Shown: piece by piece, positions 39,950 to 49,447 of the stretch
Numbering within the stretch: position 1 is the stretch's first letter
Layout: the number at the start of each line of letters is the position of its first letter
DNA from: Blastopirellula sediminis
GTDB lineage: Bacteria > Planctomycetota > Planctomycetia > Pirellulales > Pirellulaceae
Direction of reading: 5' to 3'
DNA length: 64,000 bases
Assembly (NCBI RefSeq): GCF_020966755.1
Contig: NZ_JAJKFT010000004.1
Coordinates: forward strand, 744,001 to 808,000
Translations under genes and position numbers: made by a program
Notes under the pieces: model-generated
What the model was told of the DNA's origin: nothing
What the model saw: the letters and a program-made list of their open reading frames with translations, nothing else
Database searches by the model: none

Positions 39950-40255
39950 ATGGCCAAGAAACTGAAGATTCGCACGTTGGATGACCGCGTCGTCGTGCAA
40001 CCGCTGGACGCCGAAGAAACGACCGCTGGCGGCATCGTGCTGCCCGGTTCGGCTCAGGAAAAGCCGCAACGCGGCACCGTGTTGGCGGTTGGTCCGGGCA
40101 AGTTGCTCGATAGCGGCGCCCGCGCCGAACTGTCGGTCACGGTCGGCGACGAAGTGATCTACGGCAAGTACGGCGGCAGCGACATCGAAATTGACGGTGA
40201 GGAATACAAGATCCTCCGCGAGAGCGAAATCCTCGCGAAGGTCGTCAACGACTAG
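39950..40255 (+). CDS. groES: Co-chaperonin GroES
   Basis: A 101-residue co-chaperonin that caps GroEL rings. The opening IRTLDDRVVVQPLDAEE, the mobile loop TTAGGIVLPGSAQEKPQRG (about 25-43) and GDEVIYGKYGG are typical. It sits between the two groEL genes, 71 bases after the first and 54 bases before the second, and so could serve both. Confidence 0.97.
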   Translation: MAKKLKIRTLDDRVVVQPLDAEETTAGGIVLPGSAQEKPQRGTVLAVGPGKLLDSGARAELSVTVGDEVIYGKYGGSDIEIDGEEYKILRESEILAKVVND

Positions 40256-40309
40256 TCGCTTGCCTGTAGTGCAGTCATTCCGAATCATTCCATATAAGGA
40301 CATTCAAGC

Positions 40310-41926
<1,617 letters not shown>

Positions 41927-41959
41927 CCTCGACGTCGGATCTTCCCGATGGAAAGTGGA

Positions 41960-41980
41960 AGCGGACCGTAAGCGTCCGCT
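41960..41980 (+). terminator. Hairpin between groEL2 and dnaJ (weak terminator)
   Basis: A 7 bp stem AGCGGAC / GTCCGCT (loop 7) lies 33 bases after groEL2. The U-run is poor, so it may attenuate rather than stop transcription into dnaJ. Confidence 0.4.
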
Positions 41981-42059
41981 CCCTTGTTGAAAACCAGCAG
42001 TGGGCTGCTTTCCAAGGCGAGAGCAGCCCATTTTGTTGAACACGCTACGGACTGAGGAC

Positions 42060-43223
42060 ATGGCCGTACAAGCCGACTATTACGAAGTTCTCGGCGTCGC
42101 GCGAACGGCGAGCGGAGACGAAATCGCCAAGGCTTATCGCAAGCTGGCGATCAAATACCATCCCGACAGCAATCCCGACGACGAAAACGCCATGCTGAAG
42201 TTCAAGCAGGCGGCCGAAGCGTACGAGGTGCTGAGCGACTCGGACAAGCGGACCCGCTACGACCAATACGGTCACGCCGGGGTCAGCGGGCAACATCGCC
42301 AATACTCGGACGCGGAAGACATCTTCGAAGCGTTCGGCGACATCTTCGGCGGCGGGATCTTCGGCGACCTATTTGGCGGCCGAGGACGTTCGCGCGGCGG
42401 ACGTCGCGTCACCAAGGGCGCGGATATCAAAGTTCAAGTCACGCTCGACTTGGAAGAAGCGGCCCGCGGCGTGGAAAAGACGGTCTCGTTCGACCGCCGC
42501 GAAACTTGCGATACCTGCAAGGGAAGCGGAGCGGCGGCCGGTTCGCAGCCGGAACGTTGCACGCGATGCGGCGGTCATGGCCAGGTCGTGCAGCAAGCCG
42601 GCATCCTCCGCGTGCAGACGACGTGCCCGTCCTGCAACGGCGCCGGAGTGAAGATCACCGACCCTTGCCGCAGCTGCCGTGGCCAAGGTTATCAAAACCG
42701 TCGCGTTGAGCTGGACGTCAATATCCCGGCCGGCGTCGACGATCAGATGCGGGTTCGCCTGAGCGGAGAAGGGCAGCCGAGTCCCAACGGCGGTCCTCCC
42801 GGCGATTGCTACTGCTTCATCTCGCTCCGGCGACACAAGATCTTCGAGCGGGATGGCGAGCATCTGATTTTGAAGATGCCGATCACTTATACCCAAGCGG
42901 CGCTTGGCGCCGAGATCGAAGTTCCCACGCTGATTGATGGAGCCCACACGCTGACGGTTCCGAAAGGAACGCAGTCAGGCGAGGTCTTCAAGGTTCGCGG
43001 TCAGGGAATGCCTGATCCGCACGGACGCGGCAAAGGGGACCTGTACGTGCAAACGTACATTGAAGTGCCGAAGAAACTGGAACCGCGCCAGGAAGAACTG
43101 TTGCGCGAACTGGCCGAACTCGAACACACGAACGTCAGCCCCCATCGGAAGTCGTTCCTGGAATCGATTCGTGATTACTTGTTCTCCTCCGGCGACGAAG
43201 ATGGCGCCGTGAAGGAAAAATAG
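42060..43223 (+). CDS. dnaJ: Chaperone protein DnaJ
   Basis: A 387-residue class A J-protein. The J domain (about 4-70) has HPD in YHPDSNPDD, and a Gly/Phe-rich linker with [18 protein letters not shown] follows. The four zinc-finger repeats [24 protein letters not shown] and CRSCRGQG are all intact, and the substrate-binding C-terminal domain ([16 protein letters not shown]) follows. The start at 42060 gives the canonical [15 protein letters not shown]. It is 17 bases from grpE; dnaK is not in the window. Confidence 0.96.
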   Translation: MAVQADYYEVLGVARTASGDEIAKAYRKLAIKYHPDSNPDDENAMLKFKQAAEAYEVLSDSDKRTRYDQYGHAGVSGQHRQYSDAEDIFEAFGDIFGGGIFGDLFGGRGRSRGGRRVTKGADIKVQVTLDLEEAARGVEKTVSFDRRETCDTCKGSGAAAGSQPERCTRCGGHGQVVQQAGILRVQTTCPSCNGAGVKITDPCRSCRGQGYQNRRVELDVNIPAGVDDQMRVRLSGEGQPSPNGGPPGDCYCFISLRRHKIFERDGEHLILKMPITYTQAALGAEIEVPTLIDGAHTLTVPKGTQSGEVFKVRGQGMPDPHGRGKGDLYVQTYIEVPKKLEPRQEELLRELAELEHTNVSPHRKSFLESIRDYLFSSGDEDGAVKEK

Positions 43224-43240
43224 ACGAAGGATCCGATACC

Positions 43241-43831
43241 GTGTCGAATGAAAATCCCTCTCCGGAAGAACAGCCGCTAGATATCTCGAGCGAAGCGAAT
43301 TCGGATAACGTCAGCGCCGTCGATGAAGCGCTGGCCGAGGACTCGCTCGATGGCGAAGCGAATAGGCTGCGTGAAGATTTGGCCGGCGCCGAACGCCGCA
43401 TCCTGCTGGCTCAGGCCGACATGGAGAATCTCCGCAAGCGAATGCGCCGCGAAATGGAAGAGACGATCAAGTATGCCGACGTACCGCTGATCGCCGATCT
43501 GCTTCCGGTCATCGACAACCTGAATCGCGCCCTTGATTCGGCTGGCCAGTCGCAGGAAGCGGCCGGCATCGTCACCGGCGTAAAGATGGTCGCCCAAAGC
43601 ATGCTCGAAGTGCTGGCCAAGCGCGGCTGCAAGCCGATCGATGCGCTCGGCCAAGCGTTTGATCCCAATCTGCACGACGCCATTTTGCAGCAGCCGAGCA
43701 GCGAAGTGCCGGCCGGTCATGTCTTGATGGTCACCCAAAGCGGTTACCAACTGCACGACCGCGTGATTCGCCCCGCACAAGTGATTGTCTCCACCGGCAG
43801 CCCCGCAGCGGCTGAAGGGGAGAATTCCTAA
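43241..43831 (+). CDS. grpE: Nucleotide exchange factor GrpE
   Basis: A 196-residue protein starting at GTG. It has a disordered acidic N-terminus, then the long coiled-coil (ADMENLRKRMRREMEET, about 63-80). The GrpE signature AFDPNLHDAILQQPSSEVPAGHV (about 145-167) marks the beta domain. It acts with DnaK and DnaJ to release ADP. It follows dnaJ by 17 bases and precedes the fmdB-like gene by 43. Confidence 0.94.
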   Translation: MSNENPSPEEQPLDISSEANSDNVSAVDEALAEDSLDGEANRLREDLAGAERRILLAQADMENLRKRMRREMEETIKYADVPLIADLLPVIDNLNRALDSAGQSQEAAGIVTGVKMVAQSMLEVLAKRGCKPIDALGQAFDPNLHDAILQQPSSEVPAGHVLMVTQSGYQLHDRVIRPAQVIVSTGSPAAAEGENS

Positions 43832-43874
43832 TTCTAACTCATGGGGAAACCAATTTCGGTTTCCAGGTGCTAAG

Positions 43875-44183
43875 ATGCCGACCTACGAATACGAATGCGA
43901 CGCTTGCCAACATCAGTTTGAGGAATTCCAAAATCTCAGCGATGACGCGCTCACGAAGTGCCCGAAGTGCAAAAAGAAGAAGCTCCGCCGGCTGTTCAGC
44001 ACCGGTGGCGGTCTGATCTTCAAGGGCTCCGGTTTCTACATCACTGATTACCGCAGCGACTCGTACAAGAAGGGCGCCAGCGGCGACTCAAGCGGCAGCT
44101 CGGCCTCTTCGTCGTCGAGCGAATCGAAGAGTTCAAGCAAGAGCGAGTCGAAACCGAAGAGCTCCAAAAAATCGAGCGACTAG
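43875..44183 (+). CDS. FmdB-family zinc-ribbon protein
   Basis: A 102-residue protein starting MPTYEYECDACQHQFEEFQ, the exact opening of FmdB-family regulatory-type zinc ribbons. It has CxxC (C9, C12) and CPKC (C31, C34), then the FSTGGGLIFKGSGFYITDY region. A long Ser/Lys-rich low-complexity tail fills the C-terminal third. The function is poorly known (putative regulators). It is co-located with grpE, and the operon ends at the following terminator. Confidence 0.88.
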   Translation: MPTYEYECDACQHQFEEFQNLSDDALTKCPKCKKKKLRRLFSTGGGLIFKGSGFYITDYRSDSYKKGASGDSSGSSASSSSSESKSSSKSESKPKSSKKSSD

Positions 44184-44211
44184 TCGTTCGGCCAGTGCAG
44201 AAACGCTTTGA

Positions 44212-44249
44212 GGCCGTCGCCGCATTTGTGGGCGACGGCTTTTTCTTTT
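44212..44249 (+). terminator. Intrinsic terminator of the chaperone operon
   Basis: A 9 bp perfect stem GCCGTCGCC / GGCGACGGC (44213-44221 and 44231-44239) is followed by TTTTTCTTTT, immediately before the convergent exporter gene. Confidence 0.9.
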
Positions 44250-44250
44250 G

Positions 44251-45513
44251 TTACGCCGCCTCTTCGCTCGCCAGTTCCATGGTCGGCGTTTCGGGCGCCT
44301 CTTCATGCTTCGGCAACGTGGTCGCGGCGATCACGATCGCCGAAAAGCTGCAAACGGCCATCACTATCGACATCGATAGCGGCGTTCCATCGGAAAATGC
44401 GGCCGTCACACCGCTGGCGATGGCCCCAGCGGCGAAACGCATCGCTCCCATCAGCGCCGCCGCGGTCCCAGAAATGTGACCGAACGAATCGAGCGCCATC
44501 ATGCTGGTCAGCGGCATGATCACCCCATTGGCCGCCACGATCGTGAACAACAGCACAGCGACCGGCACGAGGGAGGTTTGTCCGGTGAGCGAGAGGATGG
44601 TCAGTAAGAGGCCGGCAACCAGATCGATCAACAGCATCGTCCACAGCAAGCGATGCGGGTTGAAGCGACGAATCAAGTCTGGCGCAAACTTGGCGGCGAT
44701 CATCAGGCCAAACGCATTCAGACCAAACGCCATGCTGTATTGCAGCGGACTGAGGCCGAGGGTCGTCATGTAGACCGAGGAGGAGGCTGACAAGTAAGCG
44801 AACATTCCTCCTTGAACGGCGCTGGAGGCCAACACCAACGGCAGGAACTGGCGACTGCGGAGCAGCGTCCCGTAATGAACGAGACCGTCCGAGAGCTTTC
44901 CGCTGCGGCGCAACTCAGGATTATGCGTTTCCGGAAGTTTCCACGCGGTCAGGCCGATCAGGGCCCCGCCAAACAAACCGAGCAGGCAGAAAATGATCCG
45001 CCACGAGCTGAAATTCACCACCATGCTTCCCAGCATCGGGGCGATGATCGGCGCGACGCTGACCAGCATGACCGTCAGCGACATTAACCGCGCTGCGGCC
45101 AGGCCGGTATAAAGATCACGCGTCACGGCGAACGCCATGACCATCCCGATCGAGCCGCCAAGCCCTTGAAAAAAGCGGAACGTATTGAGGGTCGCCGCGT
45201 CGCTCGCCGCAGCGCAACCGAAGGCGGACAAGACGAATAAGCTAAGGCCGCCGAATATCAATGGCTTCCGGCCGTACTTGTCGGAGAGGGGACCGCACAG
45301 CAGTTGACCGAACATCAAGCCGGCAAAGAACGTCGTCAGGCTGAATTGGATTGCCCCTGCATCGACCGAAAACTCAGCCGCCATCTGGGGAAACCCTGGC
45401 ATATACATGTCGATCGCCAACGGGCCGATCGCGCACAGGCCGCCCAAAATCACCGCCAGCATCAGGGGCGCACGTTGTTGATCGACTTCGCTTCGCATTT
45501 CGTTCTTTGTCAT
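44251..45513 (-). CDS. Bcr/CflA-family multidrug MFS exporter
   Basis: A 420-residue major facilitator with about 12 membrane segments. The opening ILGGLCAIGPLAIDMYMPGFPQMAAEF and the GQLLCGPLSDKYGRKP loop (motif A) identify the Bcr/CflA drug:proton antiporter branch. The start at 45513 gives the usual short cytoplasmic tail. It begins 31 bases after the LigB-type gene on the same strand, suggesting an operon, perhaps export coupled to aromatic metabolism (speculative). Confidence 0.9.
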   Translation of the reverse strand: MTKNEMRSEVDQQRAPLMLAVILGGLCAIGPLAIDMYMPGFPQMAAEFSVDAGAIQFSLTTFFAGLMFGQLLCGPLSDKYGRKPLIFGGLSLFVLSAFGCAAASDAATLNTFRFFQGLGGSIGMVMAFAVTRDLYTGLAAARLMSLTVMLVSVAPIIAPMLGSMVVNFSSWRIIFCLLGLFGGALIGLTAWKLPETHNPELRRSGKLSDGLVHYGTLLRSRQFLPLVLASSAVQGGMFAYLSASSSVYMTTLGLSPLQYSMAFGLNAFGLMIAAKFAPDLIRRFNPHRLLWTMLLIDLVAGLLLTILSLTGQTSLVPVAVLLFTIVAANGVIMPLTSMMALDSFGHISGTAAALMGAMRFAAGAIASGVTAAFSDGTPLSMSIVMAVCSFSAIVIAATTLPKHEEAPETPTMELASEEAA

Positions 45514-45544
45514 CAAGTGTCTGGTTTGCCGAGATCGTCTGGGC

Positions 45545-46444
45545 TTAGACGAATTCGATCGAGCGGCGGCTGAAGAGGTTGTATTCGAACTCCTCGAGCA
45601 CAAACTTCGGCTTCGCATCTTTGACGCTGGCGACGCCGGCGGTGACCAGCAGCGGCAGGAAGTGATCAGGCGTCGGATGGTTCCGCCGGACTTCCGGTCC
45701 CTTGACGGCGTAGTCGATCAGTTCGTCATAGTTCTTTGCGGCAATGGCCGCCGCCGCCCAAGCGTCGAAGTCGCCGGCCCAGGTAGGAGTTTCGCGGGGG
45801 CGTCCGTTGCGGAGTTCGAGCATCGGGTGGGTGATATTTCCGCTGCCGACGATCAGGATTCCTTCGTCCCGCAGCGGAGCCAACGCTCGGCCGAACTCGA
45901 ATAGCCCGCGCGCTCCCTCGGCGCTGGGCATCGAGATTTGCAGCACCGGGATGTCGGCTTGGGGATAGAGGTGCACCAGCGGCGTCCAGGCGCCATGGTC
46001 CAGACCACGCTCGGAACGGGCGACCGACGAACGAGGAAGGAGCGATTCGATGCGCGTCGCCAAGTCCTTGGCGCCAGGGGCGTCGTAACGAACTTCATAC
46101 AGCGGGCGAGGAAAACCCCCAAAGTCGTAAACCAGTTCGCGCGGGTTGGTGGAGCTCAGCATCACCGGCCGCGTCTTTTCCCAGTGGGCGGAGACGACGA
46201 GAATCGCCTTTGGCGCCGGCAGCGCTTTGCCCCAGCGGACGAACGGAGCCCCACGAACCGGATCGATCGCCAGCTCCGGCGAGCCATGAGCGATGAAGAT
46301 TGCCGGCATCCGCGTTTCCGGAGAAACAGGTTCCGCTAACGCCTCGGTCGCGCGAATTCCTTCCATCGTCAGGGCAGTTCCTCCGGCGAGTAGACCGGCG
46401 TTAAATGTGCGGCGATCCAGGTGTCCCAACTGGGGTGCAGGCAT
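45545..46444 (-). CDS. LigB-family extradiol dioxygenase (DODA/YgiD-like), Tat-exported
   Basis: A 299-residue protein. The N-terminus HLDRRTFNAGLLAGG is a twin-arginine-type signal, and the start at 46444 has GGAG 9 bases upstream. The body is LigB-type: AIFIAHGSPELAID (metal His at the start), ILVVSAHWEK, the LDHGAWTPLVHLYP segment (a conserved His-rich motif) and GSGNITHP. All visible metal-ligand-type His are present. It is related to 4,5-DOPA dioxygenase/YgiD. Tat export would be unusual for this enzyme. The substrate is unknown. Confidence 0.85.
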   Translation of the reverse strand: MPAPQLGHLDRRTFNAGLLAGGTALTMEGIRATEALAEPVSPETRMPAIFIAHGSPELAIDPVRGAPFVRWGKALPAPKAILVVSAHWEKTRPVMLSSTNPRELVYDFGGFPRPLYEVRYDAPGAKDLATRIESLLPRSSVARSERGLDHGAWTPLVHLYPQADIPVLQISMPSAEGARGLFEFGRALAPLRDEGILIVGSGNITHPMLELRNGRPRETPTWAGDFDAWAAAAIAAKNYDELIDYAVKGPEVRRNHPTPDHFLPLLVTAGVASVKDAKPKFVLEEFEYNLFSRRSIEFV

Positions 46445-46877
46445 GCGACTCGTCTCCTTCGATGTCGGCAATTCGGATCTATACCGAAACGGTCCGGCGA
46501 CAGCGGGCACATTCGGCTTCTCAGGCTGAAATTTGCATCACGAGAAAATTGTTGTCATGTAAACTATCGGCAATTTTCCCGATTCATGCAAGTGTGGATG
46601 CCCGCAGCTTTGCCGATTGCCTGTTGGGCTCGCCCGAAAGGGCTCTTCACCAGTAGGTGGGGAAGGGGAGTGAGCGAGCAAATGGAGAGGGAGAAGGCGG
46701 ACCGCTAGCGCCGCGATGGGAACAGTGAAATTGCGGCGCCAATTCGCCACTGCAGGAATTGGATCGATGGCCAATGTAGGTCAGCGCGAGAAGAGAAATG
46801 TCGAGCGTCAGTCCACGTCTGTTGCCAGCGGCGTTTGCCCCTACGCCGCCTGACGGTTTCCCGCTAAAATAGAAAAC
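46445..46877. other. Divergent intergenic region
   Basis: About 430 bases between divergent genes (the LigB-type gene and yacG), expected to contain both promoters. I see no clear repeat, RNA gene or conserved promoter box. Confidence 0.4.
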
Positions 46878-47060
46878 ATGAAATGCCCAACTTGCGAAAA
46901 AGAGTTCAAAGAACCAACCAAGTCGATGCCGTTCTGCAGCGAACGTTGTCGCCAGATCGATCTCGGCGCGTGGCTCGGCGAGTCGTATTCGATGCCGGTC
47001 GATATTGAGAAACGAATCGGCCAGCTCGCGGGAGAAATTCCGGAAGACGAGGCTGAGTGA
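46878..47060 (+). CDS. yacG: DNA gyrase inhibitor YacG
   Basis: A 60-residue zinc protein. The YacG zinc site CxxC...CxxxC is visible (CPTC at 3-6, then CSERCRQ at about 20-26). The conserved tail IDLGAWLGESYSMP follows. The protein is known in E. coli to bind and inhibit DNA gyrase. The length is normal. Confidence 0.92.
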   Translation: MKCPTCEKEFKEPTKSMPFCSERCRQIDLGAWLGESYSMPVDIEKRIGQLAGEIPEDEAE

Positions 47061-47135
47061 CGTTTTACGCTCGGCGCGTCGGTTCTATAATGCCCCCACG
47101 CTCGGTTGCACCCCCGACGCGTGAGGAGATCTCGA

Positions 47136-48395
47136 ATGACTGAAGACCGTGACGTGCTCCGTGCTATTTCCTGGCGCGACGTCTTTCCCTGGGTACTGAT
47201 TTTCCGCACCTTTGGCATTTCGTTCCAACTGCGCATCCTGTTGCTGGCGATCGCCGGAGTAATCCTGGTCGACCTCGGCTGGTGGGGAGCGAGCCAAGTT
47301 TTTCTCTCGCCGGAAGAACGTCCGCGCAGCAATGTGATTCATCCTCCGATTGTCGCGAGCCGCTCCGTCGAAAAAGCGGCGGAGGGAAGCCTTGGCACGA
47401 TCCTGATGCTGGCTGATCCAATCCAGGAAGTTTGGGTGCACGCGACGCGCCCCTATCGCACCTTTTTCTCGGTTCACAATTCGGTTCGGACGACGGCCTA
47501 CCGGGCGTTTTGCGCGCTCTGGGCGACGGCGGTCTGGTCGATTTTCGGCGGAGCGATCTGCCGTATTGCGGCATTAGCGTTAACTCGCGACGAACGGTGT
47601 GGACTGAAAGCGGCGCTCAAGTTCGGGCTCTCCCGATTCTTGTCGTTCTTCACGGCGCCTCTGTTCCCGATGCTGGGCGTGCTGGCGTTTGCGATCCCTT
47701 CGATGTTGCTCGGGCTGCTTGCCTATTTCGGCGAAGCCGGACTGTTGATCTCGGGCGTTCTTTACTTCATCGCCGCGATCTTCGGCGTCATGACCGCCGC
47801 CCTGTTGATTCCGCTTCTATTCGGCTGGCCGTTGATGTGGGGAGCGATTTCGACCGAAGCTTCCGACGCGTTTGACGCGCTGAGTCGTTCGTACGCCTAC
47901 GTGACGCAACGCCCGTTGAACTTCGCTTTCTATTCGGCCATTTCGCTTGCCGTGGGAGCTCTTGGGTTGTTCGTCGCATCGGTCGTGGTGATCGTCTCAC
48001 TCGGCATGACCGACTGGGCGTTCGCCATCGGCGCTGGGGAAGAACGCCTCGCCGAAATTCAGGTCGCCGTCGAAGATTCGCCAATCTTCCGCTACAGTTC
48101 GCCCGGCGTCGGCATCCCGGTCTCTGGGCCGGAGCTAACGCAAGGCGCCAAGATCATTCACTTCTGGCGCGGACTGGTCGTACGTATCATCGACGGCTAC
48201 GTCTACGGCTTCTTCTTCATCTCGGCGACGGCTGTCTATCTGCTGTTGCGATATGACGTCGATCAAGCGGAGCTCGATGAAGTGACCCTGGAAGACGAAG
48301 TCCGCTTCCCGCCGCCATCCTTCGGATCGGAGGAAGGGGAGAAATCGGAAGAGCCGGGGAATATCGAAACGACTCCGCCGCCGCCGAGAGACTAA
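47136..48395 (+). CDS. Multi-pass membrane protein, unknown function
   Basis: A 419-residue protein starting at an ATG with GAGGAG upstream. It has about six strong hydrophobic segments, including ILLLAIAGVILVDLGWW, TAPLFPMLGVLAFAIPSMLLGLLAYFG and GVLYFIAAIFGVMTAALLIPLLF. A soluble acidic C-terminal tail follows, rich in Glu/Pro (EDEVRFPPPS...). I recognise no transporter or enzyme motif. It converges with the PII operon. Confidence 0.75.
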   Translation: MTEDRDVLRAISWRDVFPWVLIFRTFGISFQLRILLLAIAGVILVDLGWWGASQVFLSPEERPRSNVIHPPIVASRSVEKAAEGSLGTILMLADPIQEVWVHATRPYRTFFSVHNSVRTTAYRAFCALWATAVWSIFGGAICRIAALALTRDERCGLKAALKFGLSRFLSFFTAPLFPMLGVLAFAIPSMLLGLLAYFGEAGLLISGVLYFIAAIFGVMTAALLIPLLFGWPLMWGAISTEASDAFDALSRSYAYVTQRPLNFAFYSAISLAVGALGLFVASVVVIVSLGMTDWAFAIGAGEERLAEIQVAVEDSPIFRYSSPGVGIPVSGPELTQGAKIIHFWRGLVVRIIDGYVYGFFFISATAVYLLLRYDVDQAELDEVTLEDEVRFPPPSFGSEEGEKSEEPGNIETTPPPPRD

Positions 48396-48396
48396 A

Positions 48397-48436
48397 AGAA
48401 AAGCGGAAAGCGGAGAAGATGACGAATCTCTCCGCT
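48397..48436 (-). terminator. Terminator between convergent genes
   Basis: A 9 bp stem AAGCGGAGA / TCTCCGCTT (48408-48416 and 48428-48436) is followed on the minus strand by a T-rich run (CGCTTTTCTTTT). It probably ends the PII operon. Confidence 0.55.
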
Positions 48437-48443
48437 TCCTTCC

Positions 48444-48782
48444 CTACTCGCCGAAGACGACGTTCATTCCGCTGTGGACTTGGCCGTTGCTCATCGTGCG
48501 GAAGCCGGCCGATTTGGCGTCGGCGAGACGATCGGTCTGAACGTGCGGGCCATAGGCGATCAGATCAAGCTCCGGCTTTTTCGCCAGGAGTGCGGCGGCC
48601 AGATCGGCCAACGGTTCGCTGGTTGAACCGAGGTCAACCACAACGCGATGCGTATCGTCATCGACCGCATCGGCGCACTGCTGCGGCGAACCGACCAGTT
48701 GCAAGGTGACGCCGCCCATCCGAGCCGCATGTTGCGCTTTGCTGGGGAAGAGCAGGTCTCGCGTAAAATAGACGATCTTCAT
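48444..48782 (-). CDS. CheY-like small protein downstream of PII, unknown
   Basis: A 112-residue protein with alternating strands and helices (KIVYFTRDLLFPSKAQHAARMGG, HRVVVDLGSTSEPLADLAAAL, ELDLIAYGPHVQTDRLADAKSAG, FRTMSNGQVHSG). This is reminiscent of a receiver/Rossmann-like fold, although it lacks the acidic pocket and phospho-Asp/Lys pattern expected of a true response regulator. It starts 6 bases after the PII gene stop on the same strand, so the two are co-expressed. A PII-interacting partner is a reasonable but untested idea. Confidence 0.7.
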   Translation of the reverse strand: MKIVYFTRDLLFPSKAQHAARMGGVTLQLVGSPQQCADAVDDDTHRVVVDLGSTSEPLADLAAALLAKKPELDLIAYGPHVQTDRLADAKSAGFRTMSNGQVHSGMNVVFGE

Positions 48783-48788
48783 GGTTCG

Positions 48789-49136
48789 TTAGACCGCCGC
48801 TGGTCCGCGGGCGACCCCTCCGATTTGAATGGTTTGTTCGACCGGCAGGACGAAGATTTTTCCGTCGCCGATGCATCCCTCTTGCCCTGTCCGGGCGACG
48901 TTTTCGATCGTCGTGAGAGCTCGCTCCAGGAAGTCGTCATTGACGACCAGTTCGATGGAAACTTTGCGGAGGAGGTTCGTTTGGTACTCGACGCCGCGAA
49001 AAGTGGCCGAGTGACCGCGCTGCCGCCCATATCCTTCGGCGTCAGTGACGGTGAATCGTTCCACCGCAATCTCCTTCAACGCGTCACGCAACGACTCGAG
49101 TTTGTTGGGCTGAATTACCGCGATGATCATCTTCAT
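48789..49136 (-). CDS. PII-type signal protein with altered C-terminus
   Basis: A 115-residue PII-fold protein. It has the usual MKMIIAVIQPNKLESLRDAL opening, a T-loop-like stretch RGHSATFRGVEYQ with the Tyr equivalent to Y51, and ARTGQEGCIGDGKIFVLPV with the ATP-binding GDGKIFV. The segment that normally reads R-I-R-T-G near the C-terminus is instead QTIQIGGVARG, so the two Arg that contact nucleotide phosphate in classical GlnB/GlnK are not conserved. It is followed within 6 bases by a small CheY-like gene, not by amtB, so the usual ammonium-transporter pairing is absent. Confidence 0.85.
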   Translation of the reverse strand: MKMIIAVIQPNKLESLRDALKEIAVERFTVTDAEGYGRQRGHSATFRGVEYQTNLLRKVSIELVVNDDFLERALTTIENVARTGQEGCIGDGKIFVLPVEQTIQIGGVARGPAAV

Positions 49137-49238
49137 CGAATTCTCTCCTGCGCAGCCGAAGGTGGCGTGATCCTCTAGTGGTTTAGGATAGCGGATCGCC
49201 GCGAGGGAAGCGATGGGCGGAAGGGGGAATCGCGTCCG

Positions 49239-49373
49239 ACACTAGCCCGCAGCGCAAGCGAGGGAATGCGGTCGGCTTCTGAGGAAACGCATGGAAATGG
49301 CTTTGGGTTGCCGGCATTAACGCTTTCCCTAGACTTGCAGCCGCATTCCCTCGCTTGCGCTGCGGGCTAGTGT
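49239..49373. repeat. Dispersed paired inverted repeat, copy C
   Basis: The left arm (49239-49272) and right arm (49340-49373) share AGCCCGCAGCGCAAGCGAGG and GAATGC. The loop is shorter than in copies A and B, with different sequence. It sits between the PII gene start and the terminator of the metalloprotease gene, 15 bases from that terminator's T-run. Confidence 0.87.
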
Positions 49374-49387
49374 GGCGCCTATGCGCA

Positions 49388-49420
49388 CAAAAAAAGCCCT
49401 CTCCCGGTTGGGAGAGGGCT
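49388..49420 (-). terminator. Intrinsic terminator of the metalloprotease gene
   Basis: An 11 bp perfect stem AGCCCTCTCCC / GGGAGAGGGCT with a 4 nt loop (49395-49420) is followed on the minus strand by seven T. It lies 28 bases beyond the stop. Confidence 0.92.
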
Positions 49421-49447
49421 TCAGCGTTTCAAGCTTTCCGCCGCGCC

